Notes: generated from the sequence alone by a model not told the origin. DNA of 64,000 nt from Bacillota bacterium (GCA_023395515.1 JAEWZB010000034.1:1-64000); one strand, 5' to 3'. Counted from the stretch's first letter, positions 16,705 through 26,326 are shown. Numbers and translations are program-made.

Positions 16705-17784
16705 TTACATGATTAACTGAGTTAAAATTCCCGCCAGCATCCCGATAAAAGGATCAGATATTGCAGTTATAACAAAAGTGATAATACCTACCATACTGCC
16801 ATCTTGTACGGCTGCTATTAAATTTTCCGGTATAACAATGATAGCACCGATTATGAAAAGATATCCGGCCGTAGCCCCTACCGGAATTAATTTACCTATT
16901 TTGGGCAGTAAGAATAACAGAAGGATAAAAGCCATTATAGCCATAAAAACTACCCCGGCAGCTACAGGATGATCGGCAACAGCAGTAATTGATACGATAG
17001 GGGAAAGGGGAGCTCCCCCAAAAATAGAGCTGACTACCTGAGCTAAACCTGACATAATAGTTAGTTTATCAACTGAAAATCCGGTGTTAGCCATGGAGGC
17101 AGTAATAGTACCATAACTTATGAAAGTACCTATCTGTAATGCAATTAAAGCAAAAACGGCTTTCCATATGCGCCAGGAGTTTATAATAGGTTTTTGTACT
17201 ATTAATTGATTTTTTATATTTTCCATAAAAGTCCGGGGAGTATCATCTTCAGTTACTTCTTCCGGCAATGGGTTAAAATCCTTTTTTATTAAATGATGGA
17301 CTAAGGTTCCTACGATTAATGAAACTACTACCGTATAAGCTAAATTTTCGGTTAAAAGCCATACCGGCAATGCTGAAACAAATGATCCTATACCAGCTTT
17401 CAAATTATCCCGGGCAATTTCAATGCTGGTTTTAACTAATATAACCCCTACTCCAGCTAACATACCGGCTAGAATTATTTCGCCTATGTAATCTACTATA
17501 GCCCCCAATAAGCCTAAAACACCCAGCACCGTCATAGTTATACCGCAAAGTAAAACAATCGATATGCGTTCCCGGAGATTTTTGCCCATGCTCCCGGCCA
17601 GAACTATAGTTTCAGCCTGAAATGAGATCGGGGTAGCCATGCCCCATACTACTGCCAGCAAAGCTGCTATTGCAAAACCAATACCAGTGGGAAAAGCTAA
17701 AAATCCATAATAAAGGGCAATTAAACCTGAGGCAATAGCATCCGAAAGGGCTCCAATAATACTAACAAAATCTTGGGTAGACAT
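16705..17784 (-). CDS. NCS2-like purine/xanthine permease (359 aa)
   Basis: Polytopic membrane protein with about ten to twelve hydrophobic helices and little else. NCS2-like features are the Gly/Pro-rich blocks, for example GGAPLSPIVSITAVADHP and IPVGATAGYLFIIGAI; residue ~200 carries a soluble loop of charged residues. ATG 17784 is preferred over ATG 17796 because AAAGGA would otherwise abut the start. It sits between adenine deaminase (140 bases upstream) and a phosphoribosyltransferase (38 bases downstream), so purine uptake is likely. Family assignment is by appearance; a related AzgA-type carrier is an alternative. Confidence 0.68.
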   Translation of the reverse strand: MSTQDFVSIIGALSDAIASGLIALYYGFLAFPTGIGFAIAALLAVVWGMATPISFQAETIVLAGSMGKNLRERISIVLLCGITMTVLGVLGLLGAIVDYIGEIILAGMLAGVGVILVKTSIEIARDNLKAGIGSFVSALPVWLLTENLAYTVVVSLIVGTLVHHLIKKDFNPLPEEVTEDDTPRTFMENIKNQLIVQKPIINSWRIWKAVFALIALQIGTFISYGTITASMANTGFSVDKLTIMSGLAQVVSSIFGGAPLSPIVSITAVADHPVAAGVVFMAIMAFILLLFLLPKIGKLIPVGATAGYLFIIGAIIVIPENLIAAVQDGSMVGIITFVITAISDPFIGMLAGILTQLIM

Positions 17785-17924
17785 TACATCTAACATCCTT
17801 TCTAGTTATATATTTTTCATTAGACCTTACCAATAGGGGTGATATAAAATAACTATTGATTCCACTGTAAAAAGGTATTATTCGTTAGTTGAATGTATAA
17901 ATGGAGGTTCTCGCAGTTGAATCA

Positions 17925-19682
17925 CTATTCTAAAAATAAAGGTACAAACTGGCCGGAAAGGGCATCTACTAATCCTCGATTAGTAATTTTCAATTCAGGT
18001 ATTACAGCACAAGTAAGCAATAATGATAAGTTAAAAGAGGGGTTATTAAGCTTGCTGCCTATATCAGCCAGGCTTTCATGGAGCTTTTTAAATTCTTGCT
18101 GTAGTTCCCGCGGTTCAATATCGCTCATGATACCGGCAATAGGCAGTTTTACCCGGGCAATTACTTTTCCGTCTGCAGCCGCTGCTATTCCGCCTTGCAT
18201 TTCTCGTATAGTGTTGACTACCAGAGCCATATCTTCATCATTAGTCCCGACAACTACTAAGTTTTGGCTGTCCTGGCCCACGCTCCCCCCGAAAGCACCC
18301 TTAGTAAAACCAAAACCTCGTACAATGCCCAGGGCATGGTGTCCTGATTCCTGATAACGGTCAAATACCGCCACCTTCAATAAATCACGGCTTATATCAG
18401 TTTGTAAAAAGCCATTTTCCACCGGTAAATATTCATGCTCTTCACAAGTAGCAACGGTTCCCTCAATGATAGTCATTACCCGCACTTTAACTTCACCAGC
18501 TGCAAGGGGAGTCTTAATTTTAAAATCTTCCGGGCCTACTTCAGCTAATTTAATAGTGTTCAATACTTCATTTGGATAAGGGTAAGGGGGGATAGTTACG
18601 GTATTAAGGTCAAATTGTTTTCCCTCTATAAATACAGCTTCAATATCAAAATCAGTTAAATCATTTACTATTACCAAATCTGCTTGGCGTCCCGGGGCGA
18701 TAGAGCCAATTTTATGATCAATACCATAAGCCCGGGCTACATTAATAGTAGCCATCTGAATAGCAGTAACCGGGTCAACGCCTTCAGATACTATAGCTTT
18801 TAGAGCCCGGTTCATATGGCCGTTATCCAGCATTTCATCTAAAAATATACAACCATCAGTAGCTAAAAGAACATTACTAGTATCAGCCAGTCTTGCTACA
18901 AAATCACCAGCCCGTACCGGTTCTTCTAAAGAACCACGCCTAAGTATTACTTTCATGCCTAAACGGTATTTTTCCAACATTTCCTCTAGGGTAACTGATT
19001 CATGATCACTTAAAATTCCCAAGGCCATATAGGCTTGTAAATCATCACCTACCAGCTCGGGGCAATGGCCGTCAATGCGTAAATTTTGCTGCCGGGCCCA
19101 AGCTAATATGGACAACATTTCGTTTTCTCGTTCTAATACCCGGTTAAAATCCATAGTTTCAGCAATTCCCCAAGCATTAGGCAACTCTATAGCTTCTTTA
19201 ATATCTGCTAAAGTCATATTAGCCCCGGCTTCTTCTAAAGTAGGAGTACCAGGAACACAGGGAGGAATCATCAGAAAGGATTTTAAGGGAGTTGTTGCGG
19301 CTTCCCGGGCAAAGCTATGCATACATTTAAGACCGGCATTACATACATCATGCATATCTAGAATAGCTGCGGTAGTACCGTGGCTAATAACTGTTTTGGC
19401 ATAGGGAACGGCCGACATAAAAGACATTTCTATATGAGAATGAGCATCAATCAATCCGGGAATTAGGAATTTTTTGGCGGCATCATAAATGACTGCTGCA
19501 GGACGGGGTTTGGCGTCGCTAATTTTTCCTATCCAAGCTATGGTATCGGCAGCAATAGCCACATCCACTGCTTCGATTTGTTTGGTAAAAACGTTCACCA
19601 TTTGAGCATTACGAATTAACAAATCGGCTGGGGCTTTACCCTGGGCCACATCCATAATATGAATTAGTTTTTCAGTCTCCAT
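17925..19682 (-). CDS. ade: adenine deaminase (585 aa)
   Basis: Amidohydrolase converting adenine to hypoxanthine and ammonia. The metal site begins with LIDAHSHIEMSFMSA near residue 77; ISHGTTAAILDMHDV, RIDGHCPEL and LLATDGCIF follow in the expected order, and the C-terminal half carries the Ade-specific block GAFGGSVGQDSQNLVVVGTN (~470). Length near 585 fits the ADEase family. GGAGGT precedes ATG 19682. It opens a purine-salvage operon with the permease and phosphoribosyltransferase downstream. The canonical HIHIESS is HSHIEMS here. I found no purine riboswitch in front of it. Confidence 0.9.
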   Translation of the reverse strand: METEKLIHIMDVAQGKAPADLLIRNAQMVNVFTKQIEAVDVAIAADTIAWIGKISDAKPRPAAVIYDAAKKFLIPGLIDAHSHIEMSFMSAVPYAKTVISHGTTAAILDMHDVCNAGLKCMHSFAREAATTPLKSFLMIPPCVPGTPTLEEAGANMTLADIKEAIELPNAWGIAETMDFNRVLERENEMLSILAWARQQNLRIDGHCPELVGDDLQAYMALGILSDHESVTLEEMLEKYRLGMKVILRRGSLEEPVRAGDFVARLADTSNVLLATDGCIFLDEMLDNGHMNRALKAIVSEGVDPVTAIQMATINVARAYGIDHKIGSIAPGRQADLVIVNDLTDFDIEAVFIEGKQFDLNTVTIPPYPYPNEVLNTIKLAEVGPEDFKIKTPLAAGEVKVRVMTIIEGTVATCEEHEYLPVENGFLQTDISRDLLKVAVFDRYQESGHHALGIVRGFGFTKGAFGGSVGQDSQNLVVVGTNDEDMALVVNTIREMQGGIAAAADGKVIARVKLPIAGIMSDIEPRELQQEFKKLHESLADIGSKLNNPSFNLSLLLTCAVIPELKITNRGLVDALSGQFVPLFLE

Positions 19683-19901
19683 CGACTATTACCTCCACTA
19701 AAATTTAAAATTTGACTAATTTATTTTAATTTCTAAACCAAAAGTCTTATATCGACAAAAAATTATTAATTATGATAAACTTCCCATCCTTGCAAATAAT
19801 AGCTCATATAATAGTAAAACTGCAATACTATTTTAAACTTTACCCGGCTGAACACTGTGCTTATAGGCCCCCTGCCGCATCAAAATACAGCCTTTTATAT
19901 A
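19683..19901. other. divergent intergenic region between ade and the MATE gene
   Basis: About 220 A/T-rich bases without a gene. A 7-base hairpin AATAGTA/TACTATT (19810-19832) is the only clear structure. The preceding TCATATAAT recalls a purine-aptamer P1, but the conserved loop sequences of that riboswitch are absent. Confidence 0.4.
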
Positions 19902-19930
19902 TTGAATGATGATCTATTTGAGGCTATAAT
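19902..19930 (+). promoter_or_regulatory. sigma-A promoter of the MATE gene
   Basis: TTGAAT (19902-19907) and TATAAT (19925-19930) with a 17-base spacer, 47 bases before the start codon at 19978. Confidence 0.8.
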
Positions 19931-19977
19931 ATACTATTAGGCACTTAAAAGTTTATAGATATTAAAGGAGTAATTTT

Positions 19978-21348
19978 ATGGATCGTGCACAAGAAATGAG
20001 CAATAGAGGTATAGCGAGTTTATTGTGGAGTTTTTCGCTGCCTGCTATTGTGGGAATGATAGTTAATTCACTTTATAATGTAATTGACCGGATATTTGTA
20101 GGGCGGGGAATTGGGCCAGATGCTATAGCTGCCACCACGGTAGCCTTTCCTATTATGATTATCCTTTTCGCAGTTGCTATCCTGATTGGAGTAGGTGCCA
20201 CTGCTCTAATCTCTATTCGTTTAGGGGAACAGAAACACGAAGAAGCGGAGAAGATAGCCGGCAATGCTACCTTGATGTTAATATTATTGCCCGCCTTTTT
20301 TGCTACTATATTTTTTCTATATACCGAACCGGTGTTAATTTTCTTTGGTGCCAGTCCTAATCTACTGCCTTTAGCCAAAGATTTTGTGCAAATTATTATG
20401 TTGGGTTCAGTATTTGCTTCCCTTAGCATGGGTATGAATAATTTCATCAGGGCCGAGGGCAACCCTAAAATGGCTATGTATACCCAATTAATAGGAGCCT
20501 TTTTTAACATAATTCTCAATTATGTTTTTATATTTATATTTGCCTGGGGAATTAAAGGATCAGCTTTAGCTACCATAACTGCTCAATTTATTTCCGCAGC
20601 CTGGGTTTTAAGCTATTTCTTTACCAATAAAAGTATAGTAAAAATAAAAGTTAAGAATTTCAAGCTGGAATTGCCTATTTTATTCAGTATTATGGCCATA
20701 GGTTTTGCACCTTTTGCTTTACAGGTAGCCAGCAGTGTACAGCAATTAATATTAAACCGTACCCTGATGACTTACGGTGGAGATATGGCCTTATCCTCCA
20801 TAGGCATTATTTTTAGTATCGGCACTCTGCTTATTATGCCTATTTTAGGAGTAAGCCAGGGAGCCCAGCCGATTATTGGCTTTAATTATGGGGCCAAACA
20901 ATATGGGCGAGTTAAGGAAACTTTGAAAATTGCAGTATTATGGGCTATGTGCATCTCCTGCCTGGGATTTATAATTGTTTATCTTTGGCCTACCCAGTTA
21001 GTAGGTATGTTTACCAAGGATGAGCCGGCTTTAGTAGCTATGACTGTGGATGCCATGTTAGTTTATTTTGGGGCAATATTTGTGGCCGGTTTTCAAATTG
21101 TGGGTTCCAATTATTTTCAGGCGGTCGGCAAACCTATACAAGCCGCTATTCTTAGCTTATCCAGACAAGTTTTAATCTTTATACCTTTACTGCTTATTTT
21201 GCCTGATATTTGGGGTATAGATGGAGTATGGAGAACCGCACCGATTGCAGATATATTATCTATCGTCTTAACCGGCGGCTTTGTACTTTATGAGATGAGA
21301 AAGCTAGGCAATAACGAACAAAGAATGCTGGAAGTACGGGCGGAATAG
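19978..21348 (+). CDS. MATE family efflux transporter (456 aa)
   Basis: Twelve-helix Na+- or H+-coupled exporter of the MATE (NorM/DinF) superfamily: the N-terminal SLPAIVGMIVNSLYNVIDRI and internal repeat after ~residue 235 are typical, as are GMNNFIRAEGNP and GVSQGAQPIIGFNYGA. Substrates are usually cationic drugs or metabolites and cannot be predicted. AAAGGAG precedes ATG 19978. It is a single-gene unit with its own promoter and terminator. Confidence 0.92.
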   Translation: MDRAQEMSNRGIASLLWSFSLPAIVGMIVNSLYNVIDRIFVGRGIGPDAIAATTVAFPIMIILFAVAILIGVGATALISIRLGEQKHEEAEKIAGNATLMLILLPAFFATIFFLYTEPVLIFFGASPNLLPLAKDFVQIIMLGSVFASLSMGMNNFIRAEGNPKMAMYTQLIGAFFNIILNYVFIFIFAWGIKGSALATITAQFISAAWVLSYFFTNKSIVKIKVKNFKLELPILFSIMAIGFAPFALQVASSVQQLILNRTLMTYGGDMALSSIGIIFSIGTLLIMPILGVSQGAQPIIGFNYGAKQYGRVKETLKIAVLWAMCISCLGFIIVYLWPTQLVGMFTKDEPALVAMTVDAMLVYFGAIFVAGFQIVGSNYFQAVGKPIQAAILSLSRQVLIFIPLLLILPDIWGIDGVWRTAPIADILSIVLTGGFVLYEMRKLGNNEQRMLEVRAE

Positions 21349-21380
21349 AACCTACGGCCAATATTTCACTTAAAAATGAT

Positions 21381-21427
21381 AAAGGGCGGTCCTAAATCTA
21401 AAATAAGGTTAAGGATCGCCCTTTTTT
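21381..21427. terminator. bidirectional terminator between MATE and EamA genes
   Basis: AAAGGGCGGTCCT (21381-21393) pairs with AGGATCGCCCTTT (21412-21424), one G-T pair, followed by TTT; A residues flank the other side, so it can serve both convergent genes. Confidence 0.88.
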
Positions 21428-21450
21428 GTGCCAAGTTATATTAATATATT

Positions 21451-22377
21451 TTAGTGGTTAGCTTTTAGTGGAAGGTTTTTAGGGATTCTTTGTTTTCTTT
21501 GAGTAATAATAAGTCCTATCAGAATTACAAAAGCCCCGGCTAATTGGGACCATCCAAAGGTTTCCTGTAAAAAGAAACAGCCGGTAATTATAGCAAAGAC
21601 CGGAGTAAGGTTATTAAATACTGCGGTCTTAGTAGAACCGATTTTCTTGACTGCCCAGACCCAAATACAATTTCCTGCCGCCAAAGCAAATATTCCCGAA
21701 TATAAAATGCTAACCCATGCTGAACCAGGTAATTGAATCCAATTAATATCGGCCAAGCTTCTAACTGATATGAGCAGGAATAATAAAGATGAAATAGTCA
21801 TAGCATAAGCAATCACTTGATAAGGCGAATATTTTTCTACCAAGGGTTTAGAAAAAACCGTGAAATATGCGGCAAAAAACTGGGCCACTAGCAGTATAGT
21901 TACGCCTATCAAATCAGAACTGGAGATTTTAAGACCGGAGCCGCTGCCTAAAATAACTAGAATTACCCCGATAAAAGATAATATTATACCTCGTATACCC
22001 CATTTATTGACGGCTTCTTTGCCTAATATTACATTTATAAGCAAAACACTGATAGGTATTAAGGCCATAATCAGAGAACTGTTTCCGGCAGTAGTATAGT
22101 TTACTCCCCAGGTAATTCCTATTTGGGGAATGGCAAAGCCTAAAACACTAACTGAGAAGATAGCCGGCATATCACTCCAGGCCATTGGTTTATAAGCCTT
22201 GAAAGCCCAGACTAAAATCCAGCTAAGTATACTGGCTATTATTAAACGGCTGGTATTGAAAGACATGGGGGCAAGACTTTGCAAACCTACTTTCATTACG
22301 GTAAAGTTTATACCCCAAAAAAACGGTACAGATACAAGAATAATTACGGGATTAATCTGGCGAAGTTTGCTAAACAT
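21451..22377 (-). CDS. EamA/DMT-superfamily transporter (308 aa)
   Basis: Ten-helix drug/metabolite transporter built of two EamA repeats (about residues 10-140 and 155-295). Early block PFFWGINFTVMKVGL and second-half LYSGIFALAAGNCIWVWAVK are typical; the tail is basic (TQRKQR). GGAG lies upstream of ATG 22377. Substrate unknown. It is transcribed away from the repair pair at 22594, with which it shares the intergenic region that carries LexA-like boxes. Confidence 0.88.
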   Translation of the reverse strand: MFSKLRQINPVIILVSVPFFWGINFTVMKVGLQSLAPMSFNTSRLIIASILSWILVWAFKAYKPMAWSDMPAIFSVSVLGFAIPQIGITWGVNYTTAGNSSLIMALIPISVLLINVILGKEAVNKWGIRGIILSFIGVILVILGSGSGLKISSSDLIGVTILLVAQFFAAYFTVFSKPLVEKYSPYQVIAYAMTISSLLFLLISVRSLADINWIQLPGSAWVSILYSGIFALAAGNCIWVWAVKKIGSTKTAVFNNLTPVFAIITGCFFLQETFGWSQLAGAFVILIGLIITQRKQRIPKNLPLKANH

Positions 22378-22523
22378 ATTGAAATTTCTCCTATAAAAAC
22401 GTGTTAATATTTTTCAGTAGTATATATAACATAAATTAAAGAACATAATAGCATAGTTTTCTATACCATTCCAGAGGTTTATTTGCCCCTTGAAATGCAG
22501 GAAATAACAGCAATTATTTTACC

Positions 22524-22581
22524 GAACATATGTTTTTTGAAGTTATTTTATGTTATTATTTTTTTAACAGAAAATATGTTC
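22524..22581 (+). promoter_or_regulatory. two LexA-like boxes before the radical SAM repair gene
   Basis: GAAC-ATAT-GTTT (22524-22535, flanked by C) and GAAA-ATAT-GTTC (22570-22581, flanked by G) each differ from GAACN4GTTC by one base and share the ATAT core. They are 46 bases apart and end 12 bases before ATG 22594. TATTAT at 22554-22559 lies between them. SOS control is likely but weaker evidence than at 8149. Confidence 0.62.
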
Positions 22582-22593
22582 GAGGTAACAAGT

Positions 22594-23913
22594 ATGGATG
22601 TTATTGATAAACTTAAAATATTAGCTGATGCAGCTAAATATGATGTATCTTGTTCTTCCAGTGGCAGTAAACGGACTAATAAGGCGGGGGGTATTGGCAA
22701 TAGTGCCCCTAGCGGTATTTGTCACAGTTGGTCAGATGATGGCCGCTGTATTTCACTATTAAAAATACTGCAAACTAATAACTGTGTATATAATTGTTCC
22801 TACTGCGTCAATCGTGTATCAAACGATATTCCCCGAGCTTTTCTTACCCCGGATGAGATATGCGATTTGACCATGAACTTCTACCGTCGTAACTATATAG
22901 AAGGATTATTTTTAAGTACTGCCATTTTTTCTAATCCTGATAATACCATGGAGACTCTGGTGCAAACCGTAAAAAAGCTGCGCCAGGAACATCGTTTCAA
23001 TGGTTATATTCACGTGAAAGCTATCCCCGGTGCGGATAATCGTTTAATTGAAGAAGCTGGGCAATATGTAGACCGTATGAGTGTTAATATAGAGCTTCCT
23101 TCTAGTCAGGGACTTAAACTTTTAGCTCCCCAGAAAAAGAAAGATGCCATTATAAAACCTATGTCATACTTGACCTCACAAATAACTGCCCAACATGCAG
23201 AACGCAAAACATCTAGATATGCCCCTATGTTTGTTCCGGCGGGACAGACTACCCAACTAATTGTAGGGGCTACTCCCGACCATGACCTGAATATAATCAA
23301 GCTTTCGGAAAATATGTACCGTCAATTTCGTTTAAAAAGAGTATATTATTCGGCTTATGTTCCTGTAGCAACGCATCCTAATCTGCCCCAGATTACCAAA
23401 CCGCCCTTATTAAGGGAACACCGTCTGTATCAAGCCGACTGGCTATTAAGATTTTATGGTTTTAAAGCCGACGAGTTGTTAGACCAAAAGAGCCCTAATT
23501 TTGCTGAAGATTATGATCCCAAAACCGACTGGGCTCTGCGTAATCTCCACTACTTTCCGGTGGAAATTAATAAAGCAGAATATGAAAAACTGCTTAGAGT
23601 ACCGGGATTAGGCGTAAAGTCGGCTAAAAGAATTATCGTGGCCAGACGCATGGGGTCTTTAGGCTTTGAAGATTTGAAACGCATAGGAGTAGTAATGAAA
23701 AGAGCTCAATATTTCATTACCTGCCGGGGCCAATATGCCGGAGCAACCAAGCTGGAAGAACATTTACTGCGCCCCCGTTTAGCTTTAACTAAACCGCCAG
23801 AACAGGATAAAACAACCGATAATGACCGTTATGAACAATTAACTCTTTTTTCCTCCGGGCCTGAACCTATATCTGCTGAAACTGCCTTATCCGTAATTAA
23901 GGGAGAATTATAA
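22594..23913 (+). CDS. radical SAM protein with HhH domain, putative DNA modification/repair (439 aa)
   Basis: The radical SAM cysteines are C64, C68 and C71 (NNCVYNCSYC). A helix-hairpin-helix lies near residues 333-355 (VPGLGVKSAKRIIVARRMG), a non-specific DNA-binding element. Residues 415-419 are QLTLF, resembling a sliding-clamp peptide. This combination matches the radical SAM family genetically linked to uracil-DNA-glycosylase-like proteins. The start is ATG 22594 with GAGG at 22582-22585; a longer in-frame extension to 22483 would span the LexA-like boxes. The gene abuts its partner at 23914 with no gap. No glycosylase is next to it here. The chemistry is unknown. Confidence 0.85.
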   Translation: MDVIDKLKILADAAKYDVSCSSSGSKRTNKAGGIGNSAPSGICHSWSDDGRCISLLKILQTNNCVYNCSYCVNRVSNDIPRAFLTPDEICDLTMNFYRRNYIEGLFLSTAIFSNPDNTMETLVQTVKKLRQEHRFNGYIHVKAIPGADNRLIEEAGQYVDRMSVNIELPSSQGLKLLAPQKKKDAIIKPMSYLTSQITAQHAERKTSRYAPMFVPAGQTTQLIVGATPDHDLNIIKLSENMYRQFRLKRVYYSAYVPVATHPNLPQITKPPLLREHRLYQADWLLRFYGFKADELLDQKSPNFAEDYDPKTDWALRNLHYFPVEINKAEYEKLLRVPGLGVKSAKRIIVARRMGSLGFEDLKRIGVVMKRAQYFITCRGQYAGATKLEEHLLRPRLALTKPPEQDKTTDNDRYEQLTLFSSGPEPISAETALSVIKGEL

Positions 23914-24660
23914 ATGCTTTATTATATCTATGATGGGAGTTTTAATGGTCTGTTAACTGCCATATATGAGATATATTATAATAAGGAAGTTCCCCAACAG
24001 CTTCTGCCCCAGGGAACTGCTGATTTTCAACTTTTTACCGAGCAATATGAAATTGTAACTGATGAGACAAAAGCTGCTAAAGTTTATGAGGCTATTTATT
24101 CCAAAATAAGCTGGTCGGCGCTTAAGAATACTTATTATGCTTACCTTAGTGAACATCCCCAGAACGGTATCTGGATATATGAATACTTGCGTATAGGTTG
24201 GAGATTAGGCTCTACTATTGACCTGCGCCTTACTGACGAAAGAGTCCATAGAATTCACCGCCTATGCCATAAAGTACGAACCGAACGGCACCGCATGCTA
24301 GGCCTGATCCGTTTTCAACTATATAAAAATAATATTTACTATGCAGCCCTGGAGCCTGACCATAATATTGCTGAACTTATAGCTCCACATTTTGCGGATA
24401 GAATGGCTGATCAAAATTGGATTATCCATGATTTAAAAAGAAACCTGGCCGTAGTATATAACCAGAATGAATGGTTCTCCACGACCTTTACCCTGGAACA
24501 TAAATTGAAGCTGGAGGCAGAAGAACAGTATTATCAAAAACTCTGGCAGCAATATTATGACAGCATCGCCATCTCCAACCGACTCAATCCTAAACTGCAA
24601 AAAAACTTTATGCCCCAAAGGTATTGGAAGCACCTGGTGGAAAAAGGGGAGAGGGCATAG
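23914..24660 (+). CDS. partner of the radical SAM protein, probable DNA-metabolism protein (248 aa)
   Basis: The N-terminus MLYYIYDGSFNGLLTAIYEI and the central RVHRLCHKVRTERHRMLGLIRF block match the small family always found beside the radical SAM/HhH protein and sometimes fused to a uracil-DNA-glycosylase-like domain. It is rich in aromatic and basic residues and has the DRMADQNWIIHDLKR motif. The ATG follows the upstream stop directly (TAAATG), with GGGAG inside the preceding gene, so the two are translationally coupled. The glycosylase domain is absent. Function is inferred from linkage only. Confidence 0.75.
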   Translation: MLYYIYDGSFNGLLTAIYEIYYNKEVPQQLLPQGTADFQLFTEQYEIVTDETKAAKVYEAIYSKISWSALKNTYYAYLSEHPQNGIWIYEYLRIGWRLGSTIDLRLTDERVHRIHRLCHKVRTERHRMLGLIRFQLYKNNIYYAALEPDHNIAELIAPHFADRMADQNWIIHDLKRNLAVVYNQNEWFSTTFTLEHKLKLEAEEQYYQKLWQQYYDSIAISNRLNPKLQKNFMPQRYWKHLVEKGERA

Positions 24661-24672
24661 TATATTGCATTC

Positions 24673-26061
24673 TTAATAATCGTTTAATAGCTTATATAGT
24701 CTCCCTCGAGATATGCCTAATATTTTGGCGGCTTTGGTCTTATTCCCATTTACTGAAAGCAATACATTCAAAATCTTCCTTTTTTCTTCCTCTTTATAAA
24801 GGTCTATGAGGTTAGGATTTTCTTTCTTACTAATCGTATTCGGGGCTAGAATATCTGGATTATTTACAGCTGCCCTTAAGGGCTTATGACTCAGTATTGT
24901 TTCATCATCAGAAATGAGCACCATTCTTTCCACAACGTTCTTTAATTCTCTTATATTTCCTCTCCATTCATATCCCATAAAATCTTCAATTTGCTTAGAT
25001 GAAAATGATTTATTTTGAGCATATTTTCTATTAAATATTTCGAGAAAATGTTCTATGAATATTGGTATTTCCTCGGTCCTTTCTCTTAATGGGGGTATAA
25101 GAAAGGAAAGTACATCTAGTCTGAAAAACAAATCTTCTCTAAAAGTATTTTCCCTAATCATCTGCTGCAAGTTTCTATTAGTGGCGGTTATGAGCCGCAC
25201 ATTAGTTTTAATTTGTTTGTTGCCGCCGATACGTGTAACAATTCCTGTTTCTATAACTCGTAAAAACTTAGCTTGAATGGCAAGGGGAAGTTCACCTATT
25301 TCATCAAGAAATACCGTTCCCTTATCGGCCAGTTCAAATAATCCTGCCTTACCTTTGCTTTGGGCCCCGGTAAAAGCACCTTTCTCATAGCCGAAAAATT
25401 CCGATTCCATCAGTTCCATGGGAATGGCAGCACAATTAACCGGGATGAATGGTTCATTTTTTCTAAGACTATTATTATGAATATAATTGGCAATAACGTC
25501 TTTTCCTACTCCGCTTTCACCATATAGTATGATAGTGCCGTCTGTCTTAGCTACTTTATCTATTTTACTAAAGAGATTCTTCATGATAGGACTAGCTACC
25601 ACAACTTCCTTTTTCCCTCCACTTACTCTGGTCAAAGCTTCTTTATATATAGCTGTTCGTGCTTGTTCATTTTCAATAGCTTCCATAAAATTATTCATTA
25701 AAGATCTTTGTTGTCCAAAGGTCATGACTATCGATACATTACCTTTTTCATCAAAAATCGGCTTACTAAAGTTAAGCAATTCTTCACCTGTTTGAGTTGT
25801 GACTGTACCTATTGCTACACCTTTTTTCTCAATTGTTTCCAGAGAGGTAGACTTACTAATAACCCCTTTATCAATTAAATCCTGGGTGCGGGAATTCATG
25901 ATTTCGCTGCGGCTCATTCCAAAGTCCTTAACAACATTATCATTTACAAATAATACTTTTCCTTGAGCATCTGTTACATAAATATTGCCGAAAGTATTAT
26001 CTAATATCTTTACCAGCATGTCATAATCCAAATTTAATTGTTCAATATTCATTTTGTTCAT
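24673..26061 (-). CDS. sigma-54 enhancer-binding activator, PAS-AAA-Fis (462 aa)
   Basis: PAS sensor at about residues 10-115, AAA+ ATPase at ~150-385 with Walker A GESGVGKD, the sigma-54 contact loop GAFTGA intact, Walker B TVFLDEIGEL and the arginine-finger region, then a Fis-type helix-turn-helix at the C-terminus (GNKTKAAKILGISRGRLYKL). No receiver domain, so a small ligand or redox signal at the PAS domain is likely. It is divergent from the acyl-CoA operon at 26579, whose upstream region carries a -24/-12 promoter and tandem repeats, the probable binding sites. MNKMN gives two possible starts (26061 or 26052); the ribosome site is weak. Confidence 0.92.
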   Translation of the reverse strand: MNKMNIEQLNLDYDMLVKILDNTFGNIYVTDAQGKVLFVNDNVVKDFGMSRSEIMNSRTQDLIDKGVISKSTSLETIEKKGVAIGTVTTQTGEELLNFSKPIFDEKGNVSIVMTFGQQRSLMNNFMEAIENEQARTAIYKEALTRVSGGKKEVVVASPIMKNLFSKIDKVAKTDGTIILYGESGVGKDVIANYIHNNSLRKNEPFIPVNCAAIPMELMESEFFGYEKGAFTGAQSKGKAGLFELADKGTVFLDEIGELPLAIQAKFLRVIETGIVTRIGGNKQIKTNVRLITATNRNLQQMIRENTFREDLFFRLDVLSFLIPPLRERTEEIPIFIEHFLEIFNRKYAQNKSFSSKQIEDFMGYEWRGNIRELKNVVERMVLISDDETILSHKPLRAAVNNPDILAPNTISKKENPNLIDLYKEEEKRKILNVLLSVNGNKTKAAKILGISRGRLYKLLNDY

Positions 26062-26219
26062 TGCTGACCCGCCTGCTTTCTGCTAAAAATAGGGGTAAAA
26101 GTAACGGTAAGTTAAAAGAAGCCAAGATTTATGATTTTAATTATATGGTATTTTTAATCATATTTAAACATCTATGAACAGTTTTAGACGTTTTTGAGCG
26201 TAAAAAGTCAATAATTACT

Positions 26220-26281
26220 TATGAAACTTCTGTAAGGTAGTATCATGCAAAATAAATTATGAAACATAATATGAAACATAA
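26220..26281 (+). promoter_or_regulatory. tandem 12-base repeats, candidate enhancer sites
   Basis: TATGAAACATAA occurs twice head to tail (26258-26269 and 26270-26281) and the first eight bases occur again at 26220-26227. The pair lies ~70-90 bases upstream of the -24 element, where activators of sigma-54 bind. Confidence 0.65.
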
Positions 26282-26289
26282 ATGGAAAA

Positions 26290-26326
26290 GAAGGGTTAGA
26301 TGACAGCTAATAATCCTTCCTTTTTT
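26290..26326 (+). terminator. terminator-like hairpin between enhancer sites and sigma-54 promoter
   Basis: GAAGG (26290-26294) pairs with CCTTC (26315-26319), TTAG with CTAA inside, and six T residues follow. On the plus strand nothing obvious upstream needs terminating; it may shield the operon from read-through. Confidence 0.45.

Noticed and set aside
17893..18354. Plus-strand frame of 153 codons opposite adenine deaminase
   Set aside because: It is a mirror of the ade coding frame with no ribosome site or family resemblance.
19801..19870. Possible purine riboswitch (CTCATATAAT) before the MATE gene
   Set aside because: The conserved loop sequences of the purine aptamer are missing and the gene below is not a purine gene.
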